Below are positions 1 to 6,673 of a DNA stretch of 22,099 bases, in pieces. Position numbers and translations under genes: made by a program. The first letter of the stretch is position 1. Every line of letters begins with the position of its first letter. The notes under the pieces are model-generated. The model did no database searches. It saw nothing but the letters and a program-made list of their open reading frames with translations, and was not told the DNA's origin. The DNA lies in IMG/VR virus record IMGVR_UViG_3300042350_005496, positions 1-22,099 of that record. One strand, given 5' to 3'. Source of the DNA: a virus.

Positions 1-1036
1 ATCCTACCAAGTTCAATTCGTGACACATTGCTTCAAATGCTCTCATAACTGAACCCTCCGATTTCCATTCATCACCCAAGTTTTTCTCAGGTACAACACA
101 ATCGATGTAATCTAATAAAATCATATCAATTTTACATCCATCAGCAATCTTTTTTCTTACAAGATTTTTGATTTGTGTCATTGTCATTGTATCAGAGGGA
201 AGTTTTTCCAAGATAAGTTGATTTTCCATTTTTTGTTCAATCTCCTTAACTCTTGTCATTACTTCTTCCTTCTTATTAGACATATCATCTGGATGGATTT
301 TAGTCCATAATGTAAAATGTTTTCTTTGAATAACCTTGGGATTATCTTCAAAAAATATTTGGAGAATATTATAACCCAAGTTAAATCCGTGATTTGCAAT
401 CTTGGTCAAGAATGTTGATTTACCCACACCTGTTGGTGCTAAAACAACACCAATCTCACCCTTAGCTAAACCACCTTTTAATAATCTATCGATACCACCA
501 ATACCCATAGGAATTGGGTGTCTAAAATCTTCGTTTAGTACATCATCCAAGTTTGAGAATACACTCAGCATTCCGTTTTCATTGATACCCACTTGTAGGG
601 CATCTCTAATCATTTCCTCAAGGGTATCGTAGTTTTCGAACTCACCCCCATCAATTACTTTTTGTGCTTTAGTGATAGCTTTTTGTAACTCTTGTTGTTT
701 ACAGAACTTTAACGCTTTCTCTTGAACGAAATCCCCACCAGAGATAGGTGCATCCTTAATTTTCTTAAGTGTGTCAATTACTACTTTAGCAATTTGTTCT
801 TGTTGAAACTCAGATTTTGTGATTTGTTCCAATGTGTCAAAAGTGGGCACTGAGTCCCACTTTTGATTATACTCTTTAATCATCTGTATGATGAGTTTGA
901 AGTATTTGTTTTCGAAATAATTAGGTTCTATTACATCAATTATTGACCTTGAAAAGGTACTATCTACCACAATTTGATTAAGTAGTTGTATCTGAAATGA
1001 GCTCCCTAAATAATCAAAATTTTTGTTAGATGACAT
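1..1036 (-). CDS. Replicative DNA helicase, DnaB/T4 gp41-like (3' end beyond the window)
   Basis: This is the N-terminal 345 residues of a hexameric replicative helicase that unwinds the phage replication fork using NTP. My translation from the ATG at 1036 stays open to the left edge, so the C-terminus is missing. Residues 1-150 match the position of the helical N-terminal domain of DnaB. The RecA-like motor follows: Walker A PTGVGKST at about 201-208, a FFE motif whose glutamate (about 230) is in the place of the catalytic base, and Walker B MILLDYID at about 305-312. The gene is last in the replication cluster, 27 bp after the 150-aa unknown gene. In T4 the helicase gene 41 also lies close to uvsX, which supports the assignment. 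The start is preceded by TTTAAACT and has no Shine-Dalgarno sequence. The family is certain; orthology to gp41 rather than host-type DnaB is inferred from context. Confidence 0.9.
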   Translation of the reverse strand, partial: MSSNKNFDYLGSSFQIQLLNQIVVDSTFSRSIIDVIEPNYFENKYFKLIIQMIKEYNQKWDSVPTFDTLEQITKSEFQQEQIAKVVIDTLKKIKDAPISGGDFVQEKALKFCKQQELQKAITKAQKVIDGGEFENYDTLEEMIRDALQVGINENGMLSVFSNLDDVLNEDFRHPIPMGIGGIDRLLKGGLAKGEIGVVLAPTGVGKSTFLTKIANHGFNLGYNILQIFFEDNPKVIQRKHFTLWTKIHPDDMSNKKEEVMTRVKEIEQKMENQLILEKLPSDTMTMTQIKNLVRKKIADGCKIDMILLDYIDCVVPEKNLGDEWKSEGSVMRAFEAMCHELNLVG

Positions 1037-1063
1037 AGTTTAAATTTGTTGTATGAATAAATA

Positions 1064-1516
1064 TTACACTCTTGTATTAAGTCCAAGATAATCAAAAGAA
1101 AGGTCTCTTGCTGAAAATAAACTAGTTAATTCTGATAAAATTCCTTTGATTGTTTGTCTGATGTCAACTGTGTATCTAATCTTTGGAGGGTAGATTTTAG
1201 CGTCAAATCTTCTATGACAAAGTAACTTGTCCCCTTGTTTTAAATAAATGTTAAAGTACTCAGGGCCATCTACATAGGAGGTATTAAGGATGTCAGGTTT
1301 GTTTGTGATATCATATTGATTCTCCAACAAATAACTCACAGCTTTCATCTTAAGTTGATAATTCAAGTTATGGATTAAATCATCCATATACTCTTTGAAA
1401 TCAACTGAATTTCTTGCATCAGGATTGTAATCTCTAACATTGAAGTATCTTTGAACTATGATGTTGTCGTTAACCATCATTAAGAACTCCAATTTGGTAA
1501 TGTCTTGCTCTCTCAT
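1064..1516 (-). CDS. Hypothetical protein (150 aa) between nuclease and helicase genes
   Basis: I do not recognise this protein. It has 150 residues and no signal peptide, membrane segment, cysteine cluster or nucleotide-binding motif. It is a mixed, charged and probably globular soluble protein that begins MREQDITKLEF and ends LSFDYLGLNTRV. It starts 5 bp after the stop of the RNase H-type gene and ends 27 bp before the helicase start, so it is almost surely co-transcribed and perhaps translationally coupled. Position next to the helicase raises the possibility of a helicase loader or accessory factor. It is clearly shorter than T4 gp59 (217 aa), and I see no sequence reason to equate them. 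That it is a real gene is supported by its fit in a gapless operon and by the absence of any competing reading frame. Confidence 0.75.
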   Translation of the reverse strand: MREQDITKLEFLMMVNDNIIVQRYFNVRDYNPDARNSVDFKEYMDDLIHNLNYQLKMKAVSYLLENQYDITNKPDILNTSYVDGPEYFNIYLKQGDKLLCHRRFDAKIYPPKIRYTVDIRQTIKGILSELTSLFSARDLSFDYLGLNTRV

Positions 1517-1521
1517 TGTTT

Positions 1522-2529
1522 TTACTTTTTTGTTTTAAAATTGTGTTTTTCTTTTCTTGTTAGTTTTAAAAAGGGTTTTAAGAAGTTCACCCAAGCATCA
1601 TCTCCTTTTGGTAAGAACTTGAAGAATCCATCTTCCATCATCATTTTAATTAGATTTCGATGTCCTCTTCCATCGGGGTCAAGTGTTTCCTTATAATATA
1701 ATTCAACCACCTCTCTCCCCTCATCATCTATCAATGGGTCTGACAAATCTACAATCTTTTGGTTGATTTGAAAAAATTCTTCCCCATAAATTCCTGTCTT
1801 TGTCTTACCTGTTAAAAGATTTTTGAGTGTGTTATTCTCTTTATCTTCTTTGAGGAGATTTTCAGCCTTGGATAAAATATCGTTAATTGTTACATCTTGT
1901 TCAAGTAGTTCGGGAAATAATTTAAATAAAGTTTTATCCCCCAAATAATATATTCCATCAATATTGTCAGATTTATCTCCAGCTAATATTTTATATGTTA
2001 AAATATTGTTGTGAGGAATCTCATGTTCTTTAAGTTTAATTTTATCACCAAAACTATACAATTGCTTGGCTGATGGTGAATAAATGGAAACATTCTGTGA
2101 TATAAGTTGGGTTAAATCTTTATCCGATGAAAAAATGGTAATCTTTTCGTCAGTCGCTATTTGACAATAATAAGCAATTAAGTCATCAGCTTCGTTATTT
2201 TCTATGTTCACTTGACGAATAAACATCTCCTCCAAGTATTGTTTTACCCTCTCTTTTTGATAGGTAAATGATTGAACCTTAAACTCGTTAGATTCTTGGA
2301 TTCTGTTTTCTTTATATTGGGGGTAAATGATTTTTCTCTTACTTGAATTTCCTTCGCCATCCCAAAACACTACCGCCTTGTCAAAGTTATATTCTTCAAT
2401 GAATCTTCTAATAGTGTTTAGGAAATGCCATATACCCCCAATATGATTACCATTATGATAATAATCTTTCACACCATGGAAACCTATCTTCATGAGGTTG
2501 TTTCCATCGACCAATAATGTTCTTGTCAT
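1522..2529 (-). CDS. rnh: 5'-3' exonuclease / RNase H of the FEN family (T4 Rnh-like)
   Basis: This flap-endonuclease-superfamily nuclease probably removes RNA primers and 5' flaps from lagging-strand fragments, as T4 RNase H does. Acidic residues of the two-metal site are visible in order: D8 in LLVDGNN, D57 in VVFWDGEG, E113/D115/D116 in NEADDLIAYY, D136/D138 in FSSDKD, and D185/D188/D191 in GDKSDNIDG. The last sits in the helix-hairpin-helix-like region that binds duplex DNA. The arch-region pattern SKRKIIYPQYKENR (about 63-76) also fits. At 335 aa it is slightly longer than T4 Rnh (305 aa). The ATG directly abuts the TAA of the methyltransferase gene (TTTTAAATG), which suggests termination-reinitiation coupling. 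The basic C-terminus (RKEKHNFKTKK) may contact DNA. The family is clear; the exact substrate preference is not. Confidence 0.9.
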   Translation of the reverse strand: MTRTLLVDGNNLMKIGFHGVKDYYHNGNHIGGIWHFLNTIRRFIEEYNFDKAVVFWDGEGNSSKRKIIYPQYKENRIQESNEFKVQSFTYQKERVKQYLEEMFIRQVNIENNEADDLIAYYCQIATDEKITIFSSDKDLTQLISQNVSIYSPSAKQLYSFGDKIKLKEHEIPHNNILTYKILAGDKSDNIDGIYYLGDKTLFKLFPELLEQDVTINDILSKAENLLKEDKENNTLKNLLTGKTKTGIYGEEFFQINQKIVDLSDPLIDDEGREVVELYYKETLDPDGRGHRNLIKMMMEDGFFKFLPKGDDAWVNFLKPFLKLTRKEKHNFKTKK

Positions 2530-3537
2530 TTAAAATAAACTTAATTGTGTGAACGATTTTTTTACTTCTGTTTGTGAGATATACTCACCCAAAAACTCTG
2601 TAAAGATAGCTTCCATTACTGGTACACAAATGGAATTACCAGCTAAAGCTACGTGGTTCTTAGTTGTTAAACTTGTTGATAATAATTTATCAATATCTTC
2701 TTCTCTAACACCCATAAATCTGTAAGCCTCTCTTCCTGTGATAGTTCTTATTCTTCCATCAACCATAATCTGTGGTGAACCAGTTGTTGTTAAACAAGGG
2801 GAACAACCATCAATCGAATAAACTCGTCTTGCTTGGTCGTAGTTAACATCGTTTCTCCTTGCCACAAGTTTGCACACACTATCTTTTTTGGGATGGTTAG
2901 GTGTAATGTCACAAGTGATAAATAAGTCCTCTGTAATCTCATTTTCGATGAATGGTCTCATAGGAACTCTATCTTTCTTATGTTTCTCAACACCACTCAT
3001 AATTGTTTCAACTTCATTATTTGTCAAACCAAATACGGACATCATAAACACCCTCTCTCTATTCTGTGGACAACCAAAGTCGGCGCCATTCAATACCTTC
3101 CAAGAACAACCATAACCCAATTCATTTAAGAATGAAATATGAGCTTTGAAGTTCTCAATGTGATTATGTGATACCAAGTTTTTAACATTCTCCATCAAAA
3201 GATACTTCGGTTGGTTCTTTGTCAAAATCCTTTCAACTTCATATAACAAACCACTTCTTGTACCTTTTTGAATACCCTTTTGTACCCCTGATATTGATAT
3301 ATCTTGACAAGGGAAAGAATAGGTCATCAGGTCACATTGGGGGAAACTATCTTCGTTTACCTTTGATATGTCCCCCAAGTTACCCAATGTTGTCTCGTGT
3401 AATGAATCATAAGCTATGTTCGCAACTTTAAGGATGTCACAATTTGCAACATCTTCATAGTTAGCACCGATGTATTTCAGTGCCAACTCTTGTGTACCAT
3501 AACCCGAAAATAGTGATATTACTTTTAGTTTATTCAT
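2530..3537 (-). CDS. DNA (cytosine-5-)-methyltransferase, no restriction partner seen
   Basis: This enzyme transfers a methyl group from S-adenosylmethionine to C5 of cytosine in a specific DNA sequence. The C5-MTase motifs occur in the normal order: motif I LFSGYGTQ (9-16, SAM binding), motif IV FPCQ with catalytic C77, motif VI ENV (116-118), motif VIII QNRERVF (158-164), a variable target-recognition region (about 180-260), and motif X GNSICVPVMEAIF (299-311). At 335 aa it is complete. No restriction endonuclease lies nearby, so it looks like an orphan enzyme that protects phage DNA or marks it during replication. It begins inside the last codons of uvsX (8-bp overlap, CATGAATAA) and abuts the RNase H gene. 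The protein ends FTQLSLF; QLSLF is the consensus bacterial beta-clamp-binding pentapeptide, suggesting recruitment to the fork. The recognition sequence cannot be read from the protein. Confidence 0.93.
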   Translation of the reverse strand: MNKLKVISLFSGYGTQELALKYIGANYEDVANCDILKVANIAYDSLHETTLGNLGDISKVNEDSFPQCDLMTYSFPCQDISISGVQKGIQKGTRSGLLYEVERILTKNQPKYLLMENVKNLVSHNHIENFKAHISFLNELGYGCSWKVLNGADFGCPQNRERVFMMSVFGLTNNEVETIMSGVEKHKKDRVPMRPFIENEITEDLFITCDITPNHPKKDSVCKLVARRNDVNYDQARRVYSIDGCSPCLTTTGSPQIMVDGRIRTITGREAYRFMGVREEDIDKLLSTSLTTKNHVALAGNSICVPVMEAIFTEFLGEYISQTEVKKSFTQLSLF

Positions 3538-4534
3538 GTTCTCTTTCTTCTTTCAAATCAAAATCTCCCTCCAAACCTAATAAATCTTTCCAATAATCTG
3601 CGTATTCTTTCTTATATTTTTCAATAGAAGCTTTTTCTTCAGTTGTATCTTTACCTGATAAGAATCCGTGGGGAGTTACAATTATCTTACCATCATCATA
3701 TCCCAAACCATTAATATGGTTCTTCAATACAGATACTTTAGTTCTTGATGCAAACTTAACACTTCTTTTATCTTTAGTTGCCGTAATCTTAGTTGTACCA
3801 GCTCCTTTTTGATTACCAAACAAAAATACCAAAGAAGAGTTCAACCATATTGCTTCACCACCTTTAGCTTTAATTTTTGGTTGTCCAAAAGGATTGTCAG
3901 GTAATTCAACCCATGGTTGGTTCACGATAATCAAAGTATTTTCAAACTTTGAATCTGCTTTTCTAGAACCTGAGATTCTTTGATTAATACCCATACCAAT
4001 TTTATCAGCAAGAACTGATGCGTTATGTTGTTTTCCACCTTTACCTTCAAAAGTCATTTTACAAGGAATTGACCCAACTGAGTCCCACATAAAACATAAA
4101 CTATATTCAAGGTCACCTTTTTCTTGTGCATCAAGTAAGTCGTTGATATAATCTGTGATTTGTTCAATATATTCGAAGTTATTGTTGAAGATATAAAAAC
4201 CATCCCAGTCAACTTCACCAGTTTCTTCGTCCACAACTTCTTCACATTGTAGTCCCATCAATTTAGCGTGTTCAAAACTCCATTTTTGTTCTGTAATAAT
4301 AAACACAGGTAGAATACCCTTTCTCTGAGCATCTACTGCAGTTTTTACTAAAGCAGTTGTTTTACCAGTATCAGAGTGACCTAAAAACATATTTAGGTGA
4401 CCTACAGCAGGACCTGGTAATCCAACAGCATCCAAGAACTCAGTACCCAAGTCAAAGTATCTTTGTTGTTTGTACTTTGCTGAGGTAGAGAACTTCTTTT
4501 TAATACTACTGAAATCCGTTTTCTTAATTGCCAT
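3530..4534 (-). CDS. uvsX: UvsX-like RecA-family recombinase
   Basis: This recombinase forms filaments on single-stranded DNA and drives strand invasion for recombination-dependent replication and repair, usually together with gp32. Walker A is GHSDTGKT (52-59). E82 in FIITEQKW occupies the position of the catalytic glutamate, and D151 in LCFMWDSVGS is in Walker B. A RecA-like core continues through IIVNQPW and KAKGGEAIWLNSSLVFLF, where a DNA-binding L2 loop is expected. The C-terminus is acidic and charged (KEEREHE). At 334 aa it is somewhat shorter than T4 UvsX (391 aa). The start overlaps the upstream 75-aa gene by 11 bp and its end overlaps the methyltransferase by 8 bp, so three genes are interlocked. 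TTTAAACA directly precedes the ATG. A RadA/Sak4-like assignment is the alternative, but the gp32 and gp41-like neighbours favour UvsX. Confidence 0.88.
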   Translation of the reverse strand: MAIKKTDFSSIKKKFSTSAKYKQQRYFDLGTEFLDAVGLPGPAVGHLNMFLGHSDTGKTTALVKTAVDAQRKGILPVFIITEQKWSFEHAKLMGLQCEEVVDEETGEVDWDGFYIFNNNFEYIEQITDYINDLLDAQEKGDLEYSLCFMWDSVGSIPCKMTFEGKGGKQHNASVLADKIGMGINQRISGSRKADSKFENTLIIVNQPWVELPDNPFGQPKIKAKGGEAIWLNSSLVFLFGNQKGAGTTKITATKDKRSVKFASRTKVSVLKNHINGLGYDDGKIIVTPHGFLSGKDTTEEKASIEKYKKEYADYWKDLLGLEGDFDLKEEREHE

Positions 4535-4751
4535 TGTTTAAATTGTATTTTACGAATTCTTTTAATGTTTCCAGTTTGTCTTTAGCATTAGCCATTTTCT
4601 CAACATACTTGTCCATTTCTTCCAAGTGTTGTGGATGTTCACCAATAGCAACAGGATTATTAAAATAAATCCAGAGAGTAGCCTCAGCCTCAGATATCTC
4701 ACTTTCATATTTATAAGTGAGAGCATCAATCATCTTTTTTTGAATTTTCAT
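4524..4751 (-). CDS. Small hypothetical protein (75 aa) upstream of uvsX
   Basis: I do not recognise this 75-residue protein. It is charged and largely predicted helical, with heptad-like stretches (YKYESEISEAEATL and VEKMANAKDKLETLKEFV) separated by a short loop containing GEHPQH. It has no cysteine and no membrane segment, so a small helical-hairpin accessory protein is likely. Its last 11 bp overlap the start of uvsX (ACAATGGCAATTAA), which implies translational coupling. The ATG at 4751 is preceded by eight adenines with no Shine-Dalgarno sequence. It lies just after the terminator that follows the gp32-like gene, so it is the first gene read by any transcript passing or starting there. 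Partnership with UvsX or the gp32-like protein is possible but rests only on position. Confidence 0.7.
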   Translation of the reverse strand: MKIQKKMIDALTYKYESEISEAEATLWIYFNNPVAIGEHPQHLEEMDKYVEKMANAKDKLETLKEFVKYNLNNGN

Positions 4752-4768
4752 TTTTTTTGATTAAAAAT

Positions 4769-4793
4769 GAACCCCACTTTGTTAATGGGGTTC
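4769..4793 (-). terminator. Rho-independent terminator after the gp32-like gene
   Basis: On the minus strand GAACCCCA (4793-4786) pairs perfectly with TGGGGTTC (4776-4769) around a 9-nt loop, giving an 8-bp GC-rich stem followed at once by ATTTTTAA. It begins 17 bp after the stop of the gp32-like gene and ends 17 bp before the start of the 75-aa gene. It should give the gp32-like gene its own abundant short transcript while allowing some read-through into the uvsX cluster. Confidence 0.85.
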
Positions 4794-4809
4794 GGGTTAA
4801 AAAATATTT

Positions 4810-5661
4810 TTAGAACGGAAGGTCACCACTTGGTTCGAAATCATCAGAATCGTCCAAATAAGTTGGTGTGGATTTACCACCTAATACAACTTCACCTGAA
4901 TCTGAGTTACTATAAACATAACCACCCTTTTCACTATCCCATCTTGGTGTTTCACCTTTGGCAATAGCTTCCAAGTATTCTACTGGTTTTTTAGAGTAAA
5001 CATCAGCCCAAGATAGTTCATCATTTAACCAACCTTCAGCCGTTTCTTTGTTTTCGTGGAGTGGAGCTGGGTCATCATACATAATAGTTTGAATAACTGT
5101 ATATGTTGCACCCTTTGGGGTTTTTGCTTTGGTCATCTCTAAGATAATATCTCTACCTTTTTGAGAATCGGTTACATCACCTTTTGCTCTAAAGATAGGA
5201 ATAAGTTTATCTAAGATACCTTCGTTTTTGTAGTTGTGTTTGAATCTCCAAAACTTAACTCCATCGTTTTCATTATCTCTGTCGATAAGTTTAACAATGT
5301 AAAATTTACGAGGTTTGTATTGTTTTGCAAGTTCTTTGTCGGCATCTCTACCAGTTGACATAAGTTCTTCATATACTTCTGTAAGTGGAGAACGCTCATT
5401 ATCATTTTTACCTGGGTCATAGAACTTTTGCCATTTACCATCTACTTGGATTTCGTGAAACCACACCTCTTTGAAAGGTGAGCTTCCATCTGTAGTTGGA
5501 AGGATTCTTAATCTTTTTTGTCCTTGTTTTTCATTGTCCTTAAGAAGAGCTGCGAAGTATTTCTTCATTCTCTCATCTTGAGACATTTTGTTGGTATTGC
5601 TACCTGATTTTTGTGATTGTTCGTACTGAGCTAAAATAGCATCTAATGGGTTTGTCGCCAT
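4810..5661 (-). CDS. 32: Single-stranded DNA-binding protein, T4 gp32-like
   Basis: This protein coats single-stranded DNA during replication and recombination and organises helicase, recombinase and polymerase. The basic N-terminal region (to about residue 50, ending GQKRLRILP) fits the cooperativity segment. The core contains WFHEIQVDGKWQKFYDP, KPRKFYIVKLIDRDNENDGVKFWRFKH (in pieces, about 117-142), KGRDIILEM and the WADVY...PVEYLEAIAKGETPRWD block typical of T4-like gp32 proteins. The tail is acidic and ends DDFEPSGDLPF. Length is 283 aa against 301 in T4. The T4 protein holds zinc with one histidine and three cysteines; this protein has no cysteine at all, so a zinc finger of that type is impossible. 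It has its own terminator and probably its own promoter in the 76-bp gap upstream, which suits a protein needed in large amounts. Confidence 0.88.
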   Translation of the reverse strand: MATNPLDAILAQYEQSQKSGSNTNKMSQDERMKKYFAALLKDNEKQGQKRLRILPTTDGSSPFKEVWFHEIQVDGKWQKFYDPGKNDNERSPLTEVYEELMSTGRDADKELAKQYKPRKFYIVKLIDRDNENDGVKFWRFKHNYKNEGILDKLIPIFRAKGDVTDSQKGRDIILEMTKAKTPKGATYTVIQTIMYDDPAPLHENKETAEGWLNDELSWADVYSKKPVEYLEAIAKGETPRWDSEKGGYVYSNSDSGEVVLGGKSTPTYLDDSDDFEPSGDLPF

Positions 5662-5737
5662 AATGTTTAAAAAGTTTTTTGTTAAGAAATATTATACACA
5701 ATAGTAAGTGTCAGCCGTGGGTTTGTCAAATTAAGTT
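5662..5737 (-). promoter_or_regulatory. Probable promoter/leader region of the gp32-like gene
   Basis: This 76-bp gap separates the tail module from the replication module. On the minus strand it holds a perfect TATAAT (5696-5691) about 30 bp before the ATG, two direct TGACA copies (5728-5724 and 5713-5709), and then a leader very poor in G (TTCTTAACAAAAAACTTTTTAAACATT). No -35 box stands at the normal 16-18 bp: the TTGACA at 5729-5724 is 27 bp away. In T4, gp32 represses its own translation by binding an unstructured A/U-rich leader; this leader would suit such control, but that is only inference. Confidence 0.4.
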
Positions 5738-6421
5738 CTAATATATTTTTTTGAATTTACTCATATCATCTTCAGGTGTCATTTCATCTTCTCCGAAATT
5801 TCTAAAACTTCTTTTGATGTCACTTGGTGAATAACTTTCAACTTCGTCTGGAGTTAAAACATATTCATTTTTACCTGTCATTTCCATCTCTTCTTCTTTG
5901 TCTTCAAAGAATTGACTTAATTTTTGATTAAAAGGACCTGAATCTAAAGTTCTCAGTTCCAATTTTTCTTCAGGTGTTTTAGTTCTATATTTTTCAATTT
6001 TAGTTTCAATATTATTCAATTTTTCAATAATACCATCCATAGCAGAAAGTTTACTTTCTAAGTCGTTTAAATGGTTGAAAAGATTTTCAAAGTATTCATC
6101 TTGTTTTTCTTCCACAGATTTCTGACTTTTTACTAAATCAGTTACCTCAACTTTCTTAGAGTTTTCGTCTTCAACTTTTTCAACATCAGGGTCTGCTTCA
6201 GTATCCACCGGTGTTGCAGGAACATCACTTGTTGTTGGTGCTGTAGGAGGAGGTGGTAACATAGCACCAGTATCACCAGGTGGTGGAGGTGGTGTTGCCC
6301 CACCTACTGGTGGTACATCTCCTGCTGGGGGAGGTGGTGGTGGAACATCTTGTTCCATAATATAGTTATTTATTTCCTTGTATCTACTAAGTTCATTTAA
6401 AATCTTGTGGTCGATTCGCAT
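5738..6421 (-). CDS. Proline-rich, coiled-coil protein of unknown function (227 aa)
   Basis: I do not recognise a function. The domains are visible by composition. Residues 1-21 form a short amphipathic helix (HKILNELSRYKEINNYI). Residues about 25-75 are a low-complexity Pro/Gly/Thr stretch with several PPPPP runs. About 75-100 are acidic. About 105-145 form a heptad-like coiled coil (FNHLNDLESKLSAMDGIIEKL). An acidic and basic C-terminus ends MSKFKKIY. Such a rod with a flexible linker suggests a structural or assembly protein. It is the last gene of the late block, 4 bp after the small gene at 6426, and is followed by the gap in front of the gp32-like gene. The ATG at 6421 is chosen over one at 6358 (MEQDVPPP) because the intervening residues form a sensible helix; the later ATG does have AATAAATA 8 bp upstream. 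Confidence 0.72.
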   Translation of the reverse strand: MRIDHKILNELSRYKEINNYIMEQDVPPPPPPAGDVPPVGGATPPPPPGDTGAMLPPPPTAPTTSDVPATPVDTEADPDVEKVEDENSKKVEVTDLVKSQKSVEEKQDEYFENLFNHLNDLESKLSAMDGIIEKLNNIETKIEKYRTKTPEEKLELRTLDSGPFNQKLSQFFEDKEEEMEMTGKNEYVLTPDEVESYSPSDIKRSFRNFGEDEMTPEDDMSKFKKIY

Positions 6422-6425
6422 TTTT

Positions 6426-6650
6426 CTATCCGTTTAATAGTTGTTTTATCCCAGTTTGTGTTTCCACTTGGATTCTTTTATTTGTTCTCATTGTATTGTC
6501 AACTCTTTCTATTAGACCATCTTTCATTCTAACAACATAACATTCACCAGTATCTAAATCACAAACTTGTTTAGTACCATCACCTAAATCTTTTTCAGTT
6601 GTTTTTGTATTTTTACCTAAGTAACTATCTAAAATTAATTTTACGCTCAT
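6426..6650 (-). CDS. Small hypothetical protein (74 aa) behind a late promoter box
   Basis: I do not recognise this protein. It starts MSVKLILDSYLGKN and contains the segment KQVCDLDTGECYVVRMKDGLIERVD, where two cysteines eight residues apart and alternating polarity suggest a small beta-sheet fold. It ends QTGIKQLLNG. The frame is open to a GTG at 6674, which would add eight residues (IFINKII and the initiator). I prefer the ATG at 6650 because the added residues would be encoded by the late promoter box TATTTATAAATA itself. The gene is followed 4 bp later by the proline-rich protein gene, so the two are probably expressed together late in infection. Its position next to the baseplate genes suggests a virion or assembly role, without direct evidence. 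Confidence 0.68.
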   Translation of the reverse strand: MSVKLILDSYLGKNTKTTEKDLGDGTKQVCDLDTGECYVVRMKDGLIERVDNTMRTNKRIQVETQTGIKQLLNG

Positions 6651-6658
6651 AATAATTT

Positions 6659-6670
6659 TATTTATAAATA
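6659..6670 (-). promoter_or_regulatory. T4-type late promoter box TATTTATAAATA
   Basis: The minus strand reads TATTTATAAATAAAATTATT directly before the ATG at 6650. It contains TATAAATA, the known T4 late -10 element, 8 bp before the start. The identical 12-bp palindrome precedes the tape-measure gene. The short distance predicts a very short or absent 5' leader. Because the box is a perfect palindrome, orientation is assigned from the flanking genes. Confidence 0.6.
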
Positions 6671-6673
6671 TCA

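Noticed and set aside
402-632. Plus-strand open frames across the window, such as those at 402-632, 2870-3115, 8172-8426, 10989-11237, 19252-19707 and 20500-20811
   Set aside because: Each lies opposite a well-supported minus-strand gene, has low-complexity hydrophobic or Ser/Leu-rich composition typical of antisense frames, and matches no family I know.
2530-3537. Restriction-modification system around the methyltransferase
   Set aside because: Both neighbours are replication or recombination genes (uvsX-like and RNase H-type). The nearby unknown proteins show no endonuclease motif, so an orphan methyltransferase is the better reading.
4054-4245. 63-codon minus-strand frame inside the uvsX-like gene
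   Set aside because: It is the alternative frame of the recombinase coding region, covering the Walker B area, and shows no independent start signal.
5691-5729. Classical sigma70 promoter TTGACA...TATAAT before the gp32-like gene
   Set aside because: The two hexamers are 27 bp apart, far beyond the 16-18 bp range. Only the TATAAT part is kept, as a weak candidate.
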